A stretch of DNA of 39,984 bases from Chthoniobacterales bacterium (GTDB taxonomy: Bacteria > Verrucomicrobiota > Verrucomicrobiia > Chthoniobacterales > UBA10450), in assembly GCA_013815325.1 (NCBI GenBank), contig JACDGM010000038.1, forward strand, positions 1 through 39,984. The letters are read 5' to 3'. A program made the position numbers and the translations under genes. Below the pieces are notes generated by a model. It ran no database searches. It was not told where the DNA came from and was given only the letters and a program-made list of their open reading frames with translations. Numbering within the stretch: the stretch's first letter is position 1; every line of letters begins with the position of its first letter. Below are positions 1 to 7,880 of the stretch, piece by piece.

Positions 1-205
1 GAGGCGACGGCATCACGCGCTTATTGCGTTTTCATTTTAACCTGGGATTGCGAGTCGGAAAGGCGACGCCGCTTTCAGGATGGCGCGTTAACTGCAAGAA
101 TCCGGTTTCCACCGCTTCGAGAACTCGTTCGGCTGCGGCCTGGTCGTCCCGCGCGATGAAAGCGTAAACTTCCGGCAGGTCCTGCTTAACGACCGCGGGA
201 TGGCG
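1..205 (-). pseudogene. RelE/ParE-family toxin remnant, cut at window edge
   Basis: The minus strand from about 205 down to 32 reads KQDLPEVYAFIARDDQAAAE followed by RVLEAVETGFLQLTRHPESG. This is the N-terminal helical hairpin typical of ParE-type plasmid-stabilisation toxins. A TGA at 32-34 interrupts the frame, but the same frame continues with KRNKRVMPSP, which resembles the following toxin strand, so the stop looks like a lesion rather than the true end. No initiation codon is visible upstream; the reading runs straight into the VOC gene fragment. No antitoxin gene is seen next to it. The family assignment rests on these short motifs only. Confidence 0.5.
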
Positions 206-316
206 CTCGAGGCCCTCAATGACGGCCCGGGCTTTCCCTTTAGCAATGCGGCCTCGCTGGTGGTGAACTGCGAGTCGCAGGAGGAGATCGATCACCCCTG
301 GGAGAAGCTGGTCGCT
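206..316 (+). pseudogene. Fragment of a VOC/PhnB-like gene
   Basis: About 37 codons (ALNDGPGFPFSNAASLVVNC continuing to WEKL) are nearly the same as the middle of the VOC-fold gene at 1645-2067. Several tens of bases from about 256 to 296 are identical to those at about 1816-1857. Both ends of the family are missing: upstream lies ParE-like sequence on the other strand and downstream unrelated sequence. It is therefore a duplicated scrap rather than a gene. The two copies flank the HAD and DsrE genes as direct repeats. Confidence 0.7.
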
Positions 317-358
317 ATTCGAATTCGCCGAGCGGTTCACGCTTCACTGAAGCTTGCC

Positions 359-1159
359 TTAGCCGGGAAGCGCGAGCAGCGCGCGGGCTGCCTCGGGTAG
401 CGTGTGTGCGGTAACATCGGGCGGTGACATGGCGGAGGAGCCGCGCGGTTGTCTGCGCGCAATGTAAGCGGTCGTTAGGCCGGCCTTGACCGCGCCGTCG
501 ATGTCCCAGTCGTGCGCGGCGACGAGCGCAAGGTCGGCCGGGGCAAGGTCGAGCTGTTTCGCGGCGTGGAGATAGACGGCGGCGGCGGGTTTCCACTGCT
601 TCACTTCTTCGATGGAGATAAATTTCTCGATCGCATCTTCGAGGCCGGCGCCGGCGAACATCTTCCGCGTGGTGGTAGCACTGCCATTGGTGAGAGCGGC
701 GATGCGAATCCCGGCGGCGCGCAGGAGTTGGATGCCTTCTTTGACATCGGGATGAATGGGCAGGGCCGCGAAGCTCTCGATCACGCCTTCCATCTTCTCC
801 GCGTTCGGCTCGATCTTGTTTTCGGCCAAGAGCGACGCGAGTGCGCCGGTCGCAATTTCGGCGAAACCTTTGTAGGTGCCGGTGACCTGCAGCGCAAAGG
901 CGTCGCGCAGGACGCGCGGAAACCAAACCTTCAAGGAGCCGGCTGGGAGTCCGAGTTCGCTCAATTTTTCGTCGAGCGGATCGATGGCAAAACAGGTTTC
1001 AATGACGTCGAGGACGACGGCCTTTGGTTTATGTCGCATAGTTTGAAGCGGAGGTTTAGCGGCGTGCAGGCGGTGGCGAAGGAGGGGAATTCCGAGCGTG
1101 GCCGCGCCTGCTCCGAGAGCGAGCAAACGCAAAGAGCGTCTTCGGGTGATGGAATCCAT
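359..1159 (-). CDS. Tat-exported HAD-family (haloacid dehalogenase type II-like) hydrolase
   Basis: A 266-residue HAD superfamily hydrolase closest in pattern to L-2-haloacid dehalogenases. The nucleophile Asp51 lies in VVLDVIET, motif II is LTNGS (156-160), the motif III lysine is in QWKPAAAVY (about 190), and motif IV is HDWDIDGA (216-223). The glycine-rich loop after the nucleophile is altered from the family's usual DAYGTLF, so the substrate is uncertain. The chosen ATG at 1159 begins MDSITRRRSLRLL plus a hydrophobic stretch, a good twin-arginine signal, predicting export. A cytosolic start at Met41 is the alternative. A longer reading frame to 1264 is less likely because it would bury the signal. 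Neighbours do not indicate a pathway. Confidence 0.75.
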   Translation of the reverse strand: MDSITRRRSLRLLALGAGAATLGIPLLRHRLHAAKPPLQTMRHKPKAVVLDVIETCFAIDPLDEKLSELGLPAGSLKVWFPRVLRDAFALQVTGTYKGFAEIATGALASLLAENKIEPNAEKMEGVIESFAALPIHPDVKEGIQLLRAAGIRIAALTNGSATTTRKMFAGAGLEDAIEKFISIEEVKQWKPAAAVYLHAAKQLDLAPADLALVAAHDWDIDGAVKAGLTTAYIARRQPRGSSAMSPPDVTAHTLPEAARALLALPG

Positions 1160-1282
1160 CCGGAGAACTATCGCGCTTCGTGTCAGCCGCGCGCGTTCAG
1201 CGTGGGTTGGCGCGCGTTTGCGGCCAAGGAGCTCCTGTCGCGCGTATCGATAAGAGCCAGCCAACCTCTACCGGAGATCTCT

Positions 1283-1642
1283 ATGTCAAAAGCAGCATTC
1301 ATCATTCTCGCCGCCGGCGATACCCACGAAAGCCTCGGACGTGTCGTGAACGCGTTCATGGGCGCACTCGAATACGCGAAGGACGGCGGGGGCGAAGCCC
1401 GCATCATTTTTGATGGCGCCGGGACGCAAGCGGCCGCCGAGTTCTCGAAGAAAGATCACAAGTACAACGAGCTTTTCGAAAAGGTGCGCGGCCAGATCGA
1501 AGGTGCGTGCAGCTATTGCGCAGGCGCGTTTGAGGTAACCGACAAGATCAAGGAGGCGAACATCACCTTGATAGATGAGTTCAAGGGCCATCCGAGCTTC
1601 AAGAAGCTGATCGACGACGGGTATCAGGTGCTGGTGTTTTAA
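1283..1642 (+). CDS. DsrE-family protein
   Basis: A 119-residue small alpha/beta protein. The N-terminal AAFIILAAGDTHESLGRVVN, the central RIIFDGAGT and the C-terminal strand DDGYQVLVF match the DsrE/YchN-like fold used in sulfur relay and related binding roles. It carries a CSYC motif (about residues 76-79), a possible redox or sulfur-carrying pair. The start at 1283 is supported by GGAG at 1272-1275. It lies divergently from the Tat-HAD gene with about 120 bases between starts. There are no Dsr or Tus partners nearby, so its precise role is open. Confidence 0.75.
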   Translation: MSKAAFIILAAGDTHESLGRVVNAFMGALEYAKDGGGEARIIFDGAGTQAAAEFSKKDHKYNELFEKVRGQIEGACSYCAGAFEVTDKIKEANITLIDEFKGHPSFKKLIDDGYQVLVF

Positions 1643-1644
1643 AG

Positions 1645-2067
1645 GACGGTCCGGCCGCGACCAATAGTCGGACTGACGTCGATACGACGACGCGTTACCC
1701 GGAGAATGGGCCGCGGCCGGCGAGCACGGTGATGACGATCGCGTTCGAGCTGCAGGGCCAGCAGTTTGTGGCCCTCAATGGCGGGCCGGGCTTTCCCTTT
1801 ACCAACGCCTTCTCGCTGGTGGTGAACTGCGAGTCGCAGGAGGAGATCGATCACTACTGGGAGAAGCTGGCCGCCGATGGGGGCGAGCAGATCCAGTGCG
1901 GCTGGCTGAAGGATCCATTCGGGATGGCGTGGCAGATCGTGCCCCGCAAAGTGTGGGATTGGCTGCGGGACGATGATCCCGCGCGCGTGCAGCGGGTCAC
2001 GGCCGCGCTCTGGCAGATGGAGAAGCTGGACCTGGCCGAGCTGGAACGCGCGGCTGGTGGGGCATAG
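1645..2067 (+). pseudogene. VOC/PhnB-like protein, N-terminally truncated
   Basis: The open frame from about 1645 reads TTTRYPENGPRPASTVMTIA, then FELQGQQFVALNGGP and CGWLKDPFGMAWQIVP. This is the signature of the PhnB/3-demethylubiquinone methyltransferase-like VOC family. The first beta-alpha unit of the family (an ITTFLWF...AANFY-type segment) is absent, because the frame begins immediately after the DsrE stop codon. Translation could restart at ATG 1729, giving 112 residues without the first ligand-bearing strand. Probably non-functional or only partly folded. The C-terminal half is intact and normal in length. Confidence 0.6.
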
Positions 2068-2130
2068 GCGGGAATTACTTCGATTCAGAAAGTCAGGGAC
2101 CCACGAAGGAAGACAGGTTCGCAGTTGGTG

Positions 2131-2153
2131 GCTATACGTGAGTCACGTATAGC
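2131..2153. promoter_or_regulatory. 23-base odd palindrome, possible operator
   Basis: GCTATACGTGA is followed by one central G and then the exact reverse complement of the first eleven bases. A one-base centre cannot form a hairpin loop well, so a dimeric protein-binding site is more likely than a terminator, and no T-run follows. It lies 64 bases after the VOC stop codon and about 485 bases before pyrE. The binding protein is unknown. Confidence 0.5.
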
Positions 2154-2382
2154 AGCGCATAGGTGTGCGGTGAAGATCCAATTGCCACCTGACTCGTCGC
2201 TTGAACGAAGAAGCCCCGCGCGCTGAGTGAGACTCCTTAAAGCTCAAAAGCATCCGGCGGACGTTTGGCTCAGCTCCGGGGGAACGATCACGGTTCTGAC
2301 GTGGTCGGTTGACTCTCGAGCGCAGCCAGTGCGGCGTTGATTTGCGTACTCCTTCTCAGGAACTCTGCCTCCGCACGGGAAA

Positions 2383-2403
2383 TCGAATGCTTAAAGCATT
2401 CGA
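2383..2403. promoter_or_regulatory. 21-base odd palindrome
   Basis: TCGAATGCTT, a single central A, then the exact reverse complement AAGCATTCGA. It has the same architecture as the palindrome at 2131 but a different sequence. It could be an operator. No gene starts within 200 bases downstream. Confidence 0.45.
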
Positions 2404-2475
2404 CTTCTGAGCGCCAACTCTGGTTTAGCTGCCGCCAGCCCCGCTCGAGTTAATCAGCGCCCGTCGCTCGAGAAA

Positions 2476-2510
2476 TTTACGATGCACTGCCCGGCTCGTT
2501 TACGATGCAC
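2476..2510 (+). repeat. 12-base direct repeat, 23-base period
   Basis: TTTACGATGCAC occurs at 2476-2487 and again at 2499-2510, about two helical turns apart. Such phased repeats are typical of tandem regulator sites, but no promoter was recognised around them. They lie 128 to 162 bases upstream of the pyrE start. Confidence 0.55.
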
Positions 2511-2637
2511 GGCAAGTTTTTCGTCGATTTGGGACATAAGAAGCTGTTAAATCCATTCCATTGAAAATAACCCGGCAGATTGGCGCGATAAGATTGCACC
2601 TACCTCAACGGACAGATTAGCCAGGCCCAACTGGTCG

Positions 2638-3273
2638 ATGCGATCTCCTGATGTGAACGAGGAAAATCTCAAGCACGAGTTGCAAAAGCTCCTCACGAAA
2701 AAATCGGTGTGCCAGGGGAGTTTTACTCTCGCTTCGGGGGCGCAGAGTGATTTCTACGTCGATGCCAAGTTGACGACCATGGACCCGCGGGGCGCTACTT
2801 TGGTCGGCCAGGTTGGTTGGCAGCTTGTCAAGGAGACTGCCGCTGCACTTGGTGTCCACATTAACGCGGTCGGCGGGCTGACCCTGGGAGCCGATCCGAT
2901 AGCTTTGAGCATCGGAATCGCTGCCTTTGCCGCCGATCCCGAGACGACGCTGCAGACCTTTACGGTGAGAAAGAAGGCGAAAGGTCACGGCCGCCATAAA
3001 TTGATCGAAGGGAACTTCTCGTTAGGCAACTCCGTGGTAGTGATCGACGACGTGATTACGACGGGGGGATCAACCCTTCAGGCCATCGACGCGATTGAGA
3101 GTGAAGGAGGGAAGGTCGCGTTCGTGCTGGCGCTGGTAGATCGCGAGGAAGGCGGTCGCAAGGCCATTGAAGAGCGGGGCCACAAAGTTTTCTCGCTTTT
3201 CAGCCGTGGCGATCTTATCGACGACGCGAAGAATTACTCCGTCTCCTCGCCGAAGCGTCCAACTTTGCCGTAG
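2638..3273 (+). CDS. pyrE: Orotate phosphoribosyltransferase
   Basis: PyrE transfers the phosphoribosyl group of PRPP to orotate to give OMP in pyrimidine synthesis (cytosolic). The 211 residues show the N-terminal GSFTLASGAQSDFYVDAKL substrate segment and the PRPP-binding signature VVVIDDVITTGGS at about 129-141. Length is normal. ATG 2638 is taken as the start; GTG 2653 (VNEENLKHEL) is a reasonable alternative because the Shine-Dalgarno signal upstream is weak. No other pyr gene adjoins it. The exact 9-mer at 3019 is inside the gene, where it encodes SLG just ahead of the PRPP motif. Confidence 0.93.
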   Translation: MRSPDVNEENLKHELQKLLTKKSVCQGSFTLASGAQSDFYVDAKLTTMDPRGATLVGQVGWQLVKETAAALGVHINAVGGLTLGADPIALSIGIAAFAADPETTLQTFTVRKKAKGHGRHKLIEGNFSLGNSVVVIDDVITTGGSTLQAIDAIESEGGKVAFVLALVDREEGGRKAIEERGHKVFSLFSRGDLIDDAKNYSVSSPKRPTLP

Positions 3274-3526
3274 ATCGTTTCGATGGCGGCGCCTGAGAAA
3301 GGCAGACCAGCCGCTGGAATCGCACCCAAAGGCGACCGGCGACGAGTTCAACCGGCATGTAAATCAATTCGCGCATTGGCTGGTGCAAAAGGAGCAGAAG
3401 CTGGTGTGGGAGCACGTGATCGAGCGGCGGCGGCTGTATCGCAAAATTGGCCGGAACGAGCACTGTCCCTGCGCCAGCGGCCGGAAATATAAGAACTGCT
3501 GCGCCGCGGCGGCCATGGCCGCGTAG
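3167..3526 (+). CDS. SEC-C zinc-motif protein, start uncertain
   Basis: The C-terminus RNEHCPCASGRKYKNCC is a clear SEC-C zinc-binding motif (CxC...CC), as found at the end of SecA and in many small uncharacterised proteins. It is preceded by a helical segment (FNRHVNQFAHWLVQKEQKLV). Only the part from about 3290 onward looks protein-like. The ATG at 3167 lies inside pyrE and would give an arginine-rich out-of-frame leader, so the true start may be a non-ATG codon near 3290, or the 5' end is missing. Function unknown. Confidence 0.55.
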   Translation: MKSGATKFSRFSAVAILSTTRRITPSPRRSVQLCRRSFRWRRLRKADQPLESHPKATGDEFNRHVNQFAHWLVQKEQKLVWEHVIERRRLYRKIGRNEHCPCASGRKYKNCCAAAAMAA

Positions 3527-3622
3527 CTGATTCGCGATCAGAGAACGCGATTTATCGGTTGAAATCGGTTTTCGAAACTGAAATGAATTCACTTTGGGCT
3601 TCTGTTACTGGAGACTCGCAAG

Positions 3623-3956
3623 ATGAAACGAGGAGATCCGTCGATTGAGATTTGTCCCGGCATTTCCCGCCGGACCGTGGCGCAATGGTCGGACGATGTA
3701 TCAGATGATCGCCACCTTGGCAGAGGGAAGCCGGATGCCGGTGCATCAGCACGCGCAGGAGCAGATCGTACACATTCTCGAAGGCCAAATGCGGCTGATC
3801 GTGGAGGGCGTGCCGCCTGAGTTATCGACAGGTGACTCCTTCTATCTCGCGAGCGATGTCCCGCATGGTGTGGAAACGATCTTGCCGACTCGCGTGCTCG
3901 ATACCTTCAGTCCGCCGCGCAACGATTATCTGGCGATCGACGAAAAGTCGCACTAG
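3623..3956 (+). pseudogene. Cupin-domain protein broken by a one-base shift
   Basis: GGAG at 3610-3613 and ATG 3623 begin MKRGDPSIEICPGISRRTVA. The frame then goes wrong at about 3683. The cupin core continues one base later as NGRTMYQMIATLAEGSRMPV and HQHAQEQIVHILEGQMRL, with metal-binding residues in HQHAQEQ and PHGVE. Removing a single C near 3683 restores one continuous 110-residue single-domain cupin. It is either a recent pseudogene or an assembly indel. The shorter frame starting at 3645 (103 residues) lacks an authentic N-terminus. Cupins of this kind bind a metal and often a small ligand; the ligand is unknown. Confidence 0.7.
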
Positions 3957-4041
3957 GCCGTGGGAAATACGCGGCGAACCGCCTAACGGGCGTAGGCGAA
4001 TCGTTGCTTGTCGGCAGACTACGTCGCGCCGGAGGGAAGAC

Positions 4042-4404
4042 TTAGCTCGCCGCCGCGGCGGCCGCCTTGGCGAGGGCACGCTGATCCCATTCGGCGCGCA
4101 AGACTTTCATCTCCGCGCTCAGGGCGGTCATCCGCGCGGAGACGCCTTTGTATTTCTTGGTCGTGCCGATGACTTTGCGGCTGACCGCTCCCTGGCTGAC
4201 CAGACCCTGCAGCTTTTCGTAGGAACGCAGGCGCAGCATTTCTTCGCCGCCGCTGGCCGCGTTGCGCTCCCGAAGGTTGAGCAGGAGGATGTTGAACAAG
4301 GGCTTGAACTCAAACGAGGCTTTCGAGGAAAGCACGGCCACCAGTTCTTCAGTGATAATGTCGGGCGCGCGACGGGTAAAAGAGGCGCCAGATGGCTTGG
4401 ACAT
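4042..4404 (-). CDS. Small basic protein of unknown function
   Basis: A 120-residue protein I do not recognise. It begins MSKPSGASFTRRAPDIITEE, is lysine/arginine-rich in the middle (KVIGTTKKYKGVSARM) and ends in an alanine run. Predicted mostly helical with no signal peptide or membrane segment. Codon use resembles its neighbours, which supports a real gene. It stands alone, pointing toward the broken cupin. A nucleic-acid-binding role is possible from the charge but not shown. Confidence 0.5.
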   Translation of the reverse strand: MSKPSGASFTRRAPDIITEELVAVLSSKASFEFKPLFNILLLNLRERNAASGGEEMLRLRSYEKLQGLVSQGAVSRKVIGTTKKYKGVSARMTALSAEMKVLRAEWDQRALAKAAAAAAS

Positions 4405-4555
4405 CGCGGATTATAGCATAGATCCGCGATATTGCGACCGCGGTCAGGGGGCCAAGGGCGCGATGCGATCGCCCGGGCGAGCTCATCCTAACCTTCTCCC
4501 CCAGGCAGAAGGAACCCACTTTTGTGACCTCCAGCTTTTGCAGCCATTTTTCGCC

Positions 4556-5683
4556 TTAGGTTGCAGTGGAGCCAGTGACTTCGCGAAGCGCCGAGAGGAA
4601 AGCTTCCATTTCGGCTTTCGTCCCGATGGTGACTCGCAGATGATTCGGCAGGGCCGGGAATAATCGGCCGACCTCCACCTTGCGCTGCTTCAGCCCGTTG
4701 ATCAGCGGCACGACTGGACGCTTCACATCGACCATGATGAAGTTCGCCTGCGAAGGGATGGTCTTGTAACCCCTCCTATCGAGCTCACCGATCGTGAAGG
4801 CTCTTGCTTCGCTATTTAAACGGCGGCCGTCGACGACTTGATCGGGATCGTTGAGGTTCGCGATCGCGGCGGTCAGGGCCATGATGTTGACACTGTCCCA
4901 CGCCTGATACTTTCGCAGTCGCTCGATCGCCCCCTTCTGAGCGACGCCGTAACCGCAGCGCAGGCCGGCCATTCCATAAATCTTGGAAAAGGTCCGCGCG
5001 ACGATCAGGTTCGGGTGATCTTTGATCAGCGGGATCACGCTCTCGTAATCCGGGCTGTCGGCGTAGTGAAAGTAAGCTTCGTCGACCAGGATCATAGTCT
5101 GGGGCGAGGCCTTGCTAATGATCTCCCGAATTTCGTCCTTGGGCGTAATGCTGGCGGTCGGGTTGTTGGGATTGCAGATGTAAACCAGTCCTCCATTTGC
5201 CGCAGCCATCATTCGCGAAAGGTCATGACTGTAGCTGGAAGTGAGCGGGACCTTCACGACCTCCGCGCCGCCGGCGGCCGCGTACTTCACGATTGCCTCG
5301 AAAGTAGGATCGGCCGAAATGAGCTTACCGCGTGCGCCAGTGAAAGCTTCGGCGCACAACTTGAGAATCTCGCCCGAGCCGTCGCCGAGCAGGATCTGAT
5401 CGGGCTGGACCGCGTTTAGTTTCGCGAGCGATTCCACCAACACGCCTGTGTGTTCGTCGGGATAACGGCAGGCCAGACCAAAGGCGTCGCTCATAGCCTT
5501 GAGAGCTTGTCGCGATGGTCCGTAGGGATTCTCGTTCGAGCTCAAGCGAACGATGCTCGAGCCCGCAAACTGCGCCGGCGACTCAGCTGCCGCCGGTTTG
5601 CAAAAAGAAAGCGCCGGTCGTGCCACCGTGGCAGCCGCGCCGGCGCCTAACAATTGCGCAAATTTACGTCGTGAGATGGTCAT
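4556..5683 (-). CDS. Tat-exported HisC-like PLP aminotransferase
   Basis: A 375-residue fold-type I aminotransferase of the histidinol-phosphate aminotransferase type. It shows SSNENPYGPS (48-57), NPNNPT (171-176), DEAYFHY (201-207) and the PLP-lysine motif TFSKIYGMAGLRCG with Lys234. The N-terminus MTISRRKFAQLLGAGAAATV is a twin-arginine signal, so the enzyme is probably periplasmic and unlikely to be the housekeeping HisC. No his genes are nearby. It lies just downstream of the exported DUF1579 gene on the same strand, 24 bases apart. Substrate unknown. A near copy of the 9-mer (GCCTAACAA) lies in the signal-coding part. Confidence 0.85.
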   Translation of the reverse strand: MTISRRKFAQLLGAGAAATVARPALSFCKPAAAESPAQFAGSSIVRLSSNENPYGPSRQALKAMSDAFGLACRYPDEHTGVLVESLAKLNAVQPDQILLGDGSGEILKLCAEAFTGARGKLISADPTFEAIVKYAAAGGAEVVKVPLTSSYSHDLSRMMAAANGGLVYICNPNNPTASITPKDEIREIISKASPQTMILVDEAYFHYADSPDYESVIPLIKDHPNLIVARTFSKIYGMAGLRCGYGVAQKGAIERLRKYQAWDSVNIMALTAAIANLNDPDQVVDGRRLNSEARAFTIGELDRRGYKTIPSQANFIMVDVKRPVVPLINGLKQRKVEVGRLFPALPNHLRVTIGTKAEMEAFLSALREVTGSTAT

Positions 5684-5707
5684 GCGCGTACCTCCGCAGG
5701 CAAACGC

Positions 5708-6364
5708 CTACTTCTGGCGCGTGTAGTCGATCTCCATCGTCTTGGTTTCCTGGCCGCCACGATCTTCGTAGAATTCGAAGGTGTGGTGATCCTTGTCCAC
5801 GATCTTGACCACCTCGCGCACTTTGGTTTTCATCCCGGGCATCATCTCTTCCTCGGCCTGATAGGTGAAAGTTTTCGTGCCCGGGTCGTAGGTGCCTTCC
5901 GACATCATGATACCGGTACCCATGTTGTCGATCCAACTGGAAACGAATTTCTGTTTCACGTTGTCGTAGCCATCCACCGACATGCCTTTGAACAACATGC
6001 TCTTCATTTTGCCGTCCGCCCCGGGCATCTCCATTTTGCCCGTTACGTTCATGAGGGAATAACGTCCGTCGAAAACCGATTTCGTTACGGCCGTGCCCTT
6101 TGACTCGCTCGGCGGAGCGCCCGGCGCCATCCAGAATTTCAGTTTGTAATTCCAAGTGCCGGCCCGGTCGCCGAGGAGTTTCTGATTTTCGCCCGGTTTG
6201 GCCATTTCCATCATCTTGGCCATCATCTCGGCATCGGGAGCTTGTCCGGCTGGCGAGGTGGCGGTGTCGTTAGGCGTCGGCTCCGCGGCGAAGATCGGAG
6301 TCGCGATAAAGGCCGCCGCAAGCGCGGCGACAGTGGTGGCAAGTGCAGTCTTGAGCGTTTTCAT
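5708..6364 (-). CDS. Exported DUF1579-family protein
   Basis: A 218-residue secreted protein. MKTLKTALATTVAALAAAFI ending ATPIFAAEP is a classical Sec signal peptide. The mature part carries a low-complexity methionine-rich stretch (AEMMAKMMEMAKPGENQKLL), then the DUF1579 beta-rich domain (LLGDRAGTWNYKLKFW, GRYSLMNVTGKM, ISEGTYDP-type strands). The ATG at 6364 is preferred to the upstream in-frame start because it begins the signal. The family is lipocalin-like and of unknown function. The 9-mer at 6267 falls between the signal and the domain. Confidence 0.8.
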   Translation of the reverse strand: MKTLKTALATTVAALAAAFIATPIFAAEPTPNDTATSPAGQAPDAEMMAKMMEMAKPGENQKLLGDRAGTWNYKLKFWMAPGAPPSESKGTAVTKSVFDGRYSLMNVTGKMEMPGADGKMKSMLFKGMSVDGYDNVKQKFVSSWIDNMGTGIMMSEGTYDPGTKTFTYQAEEEMMPGMKTKVREVVKIVDKDHHTFEFYEDRGGQETKTMEIDYTRQK

Positions 6365-6425
6365 AGGGGCGATTGTCCCGCCGGCTCGCGGCACGTCAAG
6401 CTGAAATCACCGTGTCGCAGCTGCT

Positions 6426-7880
6426 CTACGAGAGCGTGGCGAGGATTCGTTGGAGCAAGGCGTCGGGCACTACGCCTAACAATAAGACGGAGGCCGCGAG
6501 CAGCGTGAGCGCGCTGCGCTGCAGAAAATCGGGGCGCAAAGCGAAGCCGGTCATGTTCGACTCGTCGAGGAAGATCGCCTTCAGAATGATCAGGTAATAG
6601 TAGAGCGAGATGAGGCTGCCGAGGAGGGCGAGCGCGACGAGCCAAAGCAGGCCATGGTTTGGGCCGGCGTGCAGAGCAACGCTGAAAAGGTAAAACTTGC
6701 CGAAGAACCCGGCGAGCGGCGGCAAGCCCGCGAGCGAAAGCATGAAGATGGCCATGCAGCCGGCGAGGAGCGGGGAACGGTTACGCAGACCGGCGAAATC
6801 GGAGAGATCGTCTCCGCCCGTTTCGCGCCTAACGAAAGCGACGACGCCGAATGCGCCGACCAGCGTGATCGCATAAATTGTGGTGTAAAAAAGCGTCGCG
6901 GAAAATCCTTCTCTCCCCGCCGCCACCAAGCCGAGCAATGTGTAACCGGCGTGGGCGACGGCGGAATAGGCGAGCAATCGGCGGACGTTGCGCTGGGCGA
7001 GCGCCGTGAGATTTCCCACGACGATGGACAAGGCCGCGAGGGCGGCGAGCACAGGCGACCAGCCGCCCACCATCGCATGCCAACCAGCGCTGCCATGCGC
7101 CGGGCCGAGGCCGACGAGCACGATCTTCCCCAGCACGAAAAAAGACGCGACCTTCGAGCCGGAAGCGATGAACGCGGCCGCTGGTATGGGCGCGCCCTGA
7201 TAAGCATCGGCCGCCCAAAGATGGAATGGCGCCGCGGCGATTTTGAAGGCGAAGCCTATGAGGGTCATCACAATGCCGGCCATGAGCAACGGCTGCACCG
7301 GCCCGGCGCTCATCTTCGAAGCGATCGCGCCGAGGGCAGTCGTCCCCGTTAGGCCATAAATGTAGCTAAGCCCAAAGAGCGTGAAGGCGCTTGCCATGCT
7401 GCCGAAGAGAAAATACTTCAAGCCCGCTTCGGCGGAGTGCGTGTCGGCTTTGTTGAACGCGGTCAGGACGTAAAGCGAGAGGCCGGTAAGCTCGAGCCCG
7501 ATAAAAATCATGAGCAGCTCTTCGCTCCCGACGAGCAGCAGCAGGCCCACCGTCCCGAGCAGGATAAGCGCGAGAAACTCGCCGTCGTTAGGCAAGGAAC
7601 GTTTGCTCTGCGCCAGGATGACGGTAAAAAAGGCGAGCGCGAGGCAGACGATCTTGAAGAACGAATTAAGAGGCGAGATGACGATCATCCCGTGGAAGAG
7701 CAGCGCGTGTGGCGGCAGCTGGAGGACTGCAGCCGAGGCAAAGAGAAGTCCGGCCGCTGCCATACCCGAACAGATTCCTAACATGCGCTTCCTGGCCAGC
7801 CCGATCGAAAGGACGGTCAGCGCGGTCACAACGAGAATGATTTCAGGGAGCGCGAGCCTAACGAGATCGAGGTAGATCAC
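6426..7880 (-). CDS. nuoN: NADH-quinone oxidoreductase subunit N
   Basis: A 484-residue antiporter-like membrane subunit of complex I that forms a proton channel in the membrane arm. The chain is hydrophobic throughout, about 14 helices. It includes the key glutamate region LMIFIGLELTGLSLYVL, AFKIAAAPFHLWAADAYQGAP with the channel lysine, and VGNLTALAQRNVRRLLAYSAVAHAGY (split as VGNLTALAQ / NVRRLLAYSAVAHAGY). Last gene of the operon; its GTG start overlaps the end of nuoM2 by four bases, implying translational coupling. Three exact 9-mers lie at 6827, 7585 and 7856. Confidence 0.95.
   Translation of the reverse strand: MIYLDLVRLALPEIILVVTALTVLSIGLARKRMLGICSGMAAAGLLFASAAVLQLPPHALLFHGMIVISPLNSFFKIVCLALAFFTVILAQSKRSLPNDGEFLALILLGTVGLLLLVGSEELLMIFIGLELTGLSLYVLTAFNKADTHSAEAGLKYFLFGSMASAFTLFGLSYIYGLTGTTALGAIASKMSAGPVQPLLMAGIVMTLIGFAFKIAAAPFHLWAADAYQGAPIPAAAFIASGSKVASFFVLGKIVLVGLGPAHGSAGWHAMVGGWSPVLAALAALSIVVGNLTALAQRNVRRLLAYSAVAHAGYTLLGLVAAGREGFSATLFYTTIYAITLVGAFGVVAFVRRETGGDDLSDFAGLRNRSPLLAGCMAIFMLSLAGLPPLAGFFGKFYLFSVALHAGPNHGLLWLVALALLGSLISLYYYLIILKAIFLDESNMTGFALRPDFLQRSALTLLAASVLLLGVVPDALLQRILATLS

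Larger units (their letters stand above)
2068..2637. other. 570-base non-coding stretch with palindromes
   Basis: No reading frame here looks like a protein. The stretch contains two perfect odd-length palindromes (2131-2153 and 2383-2403) and a 12-base direct repeat spaced by 23 bases (2476-2510), listed separately. TTGAAA at 2561 with GATAAG at 2587 is a poor promoter candidate for pyrE because the spacer is 20 bases. The region also lacks the dispersed 9-mer. Confidence 0.6.

Noticed and set aside
512..1642. Long plus-strand open frame over the HAD gene
   Set aside because: Only its last 120 codons (from 1283) look like a protein, the DsrE gene. The upstream part is the antisense shadow of the HAD gene.
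3283..3492. Second plus-strand frame starting MAAPEKGRPAAG over the SEC-C gene
   Set aside because: The SEC-C motif is in the other frame, and this one has no recognisable pattern or ribosome site.
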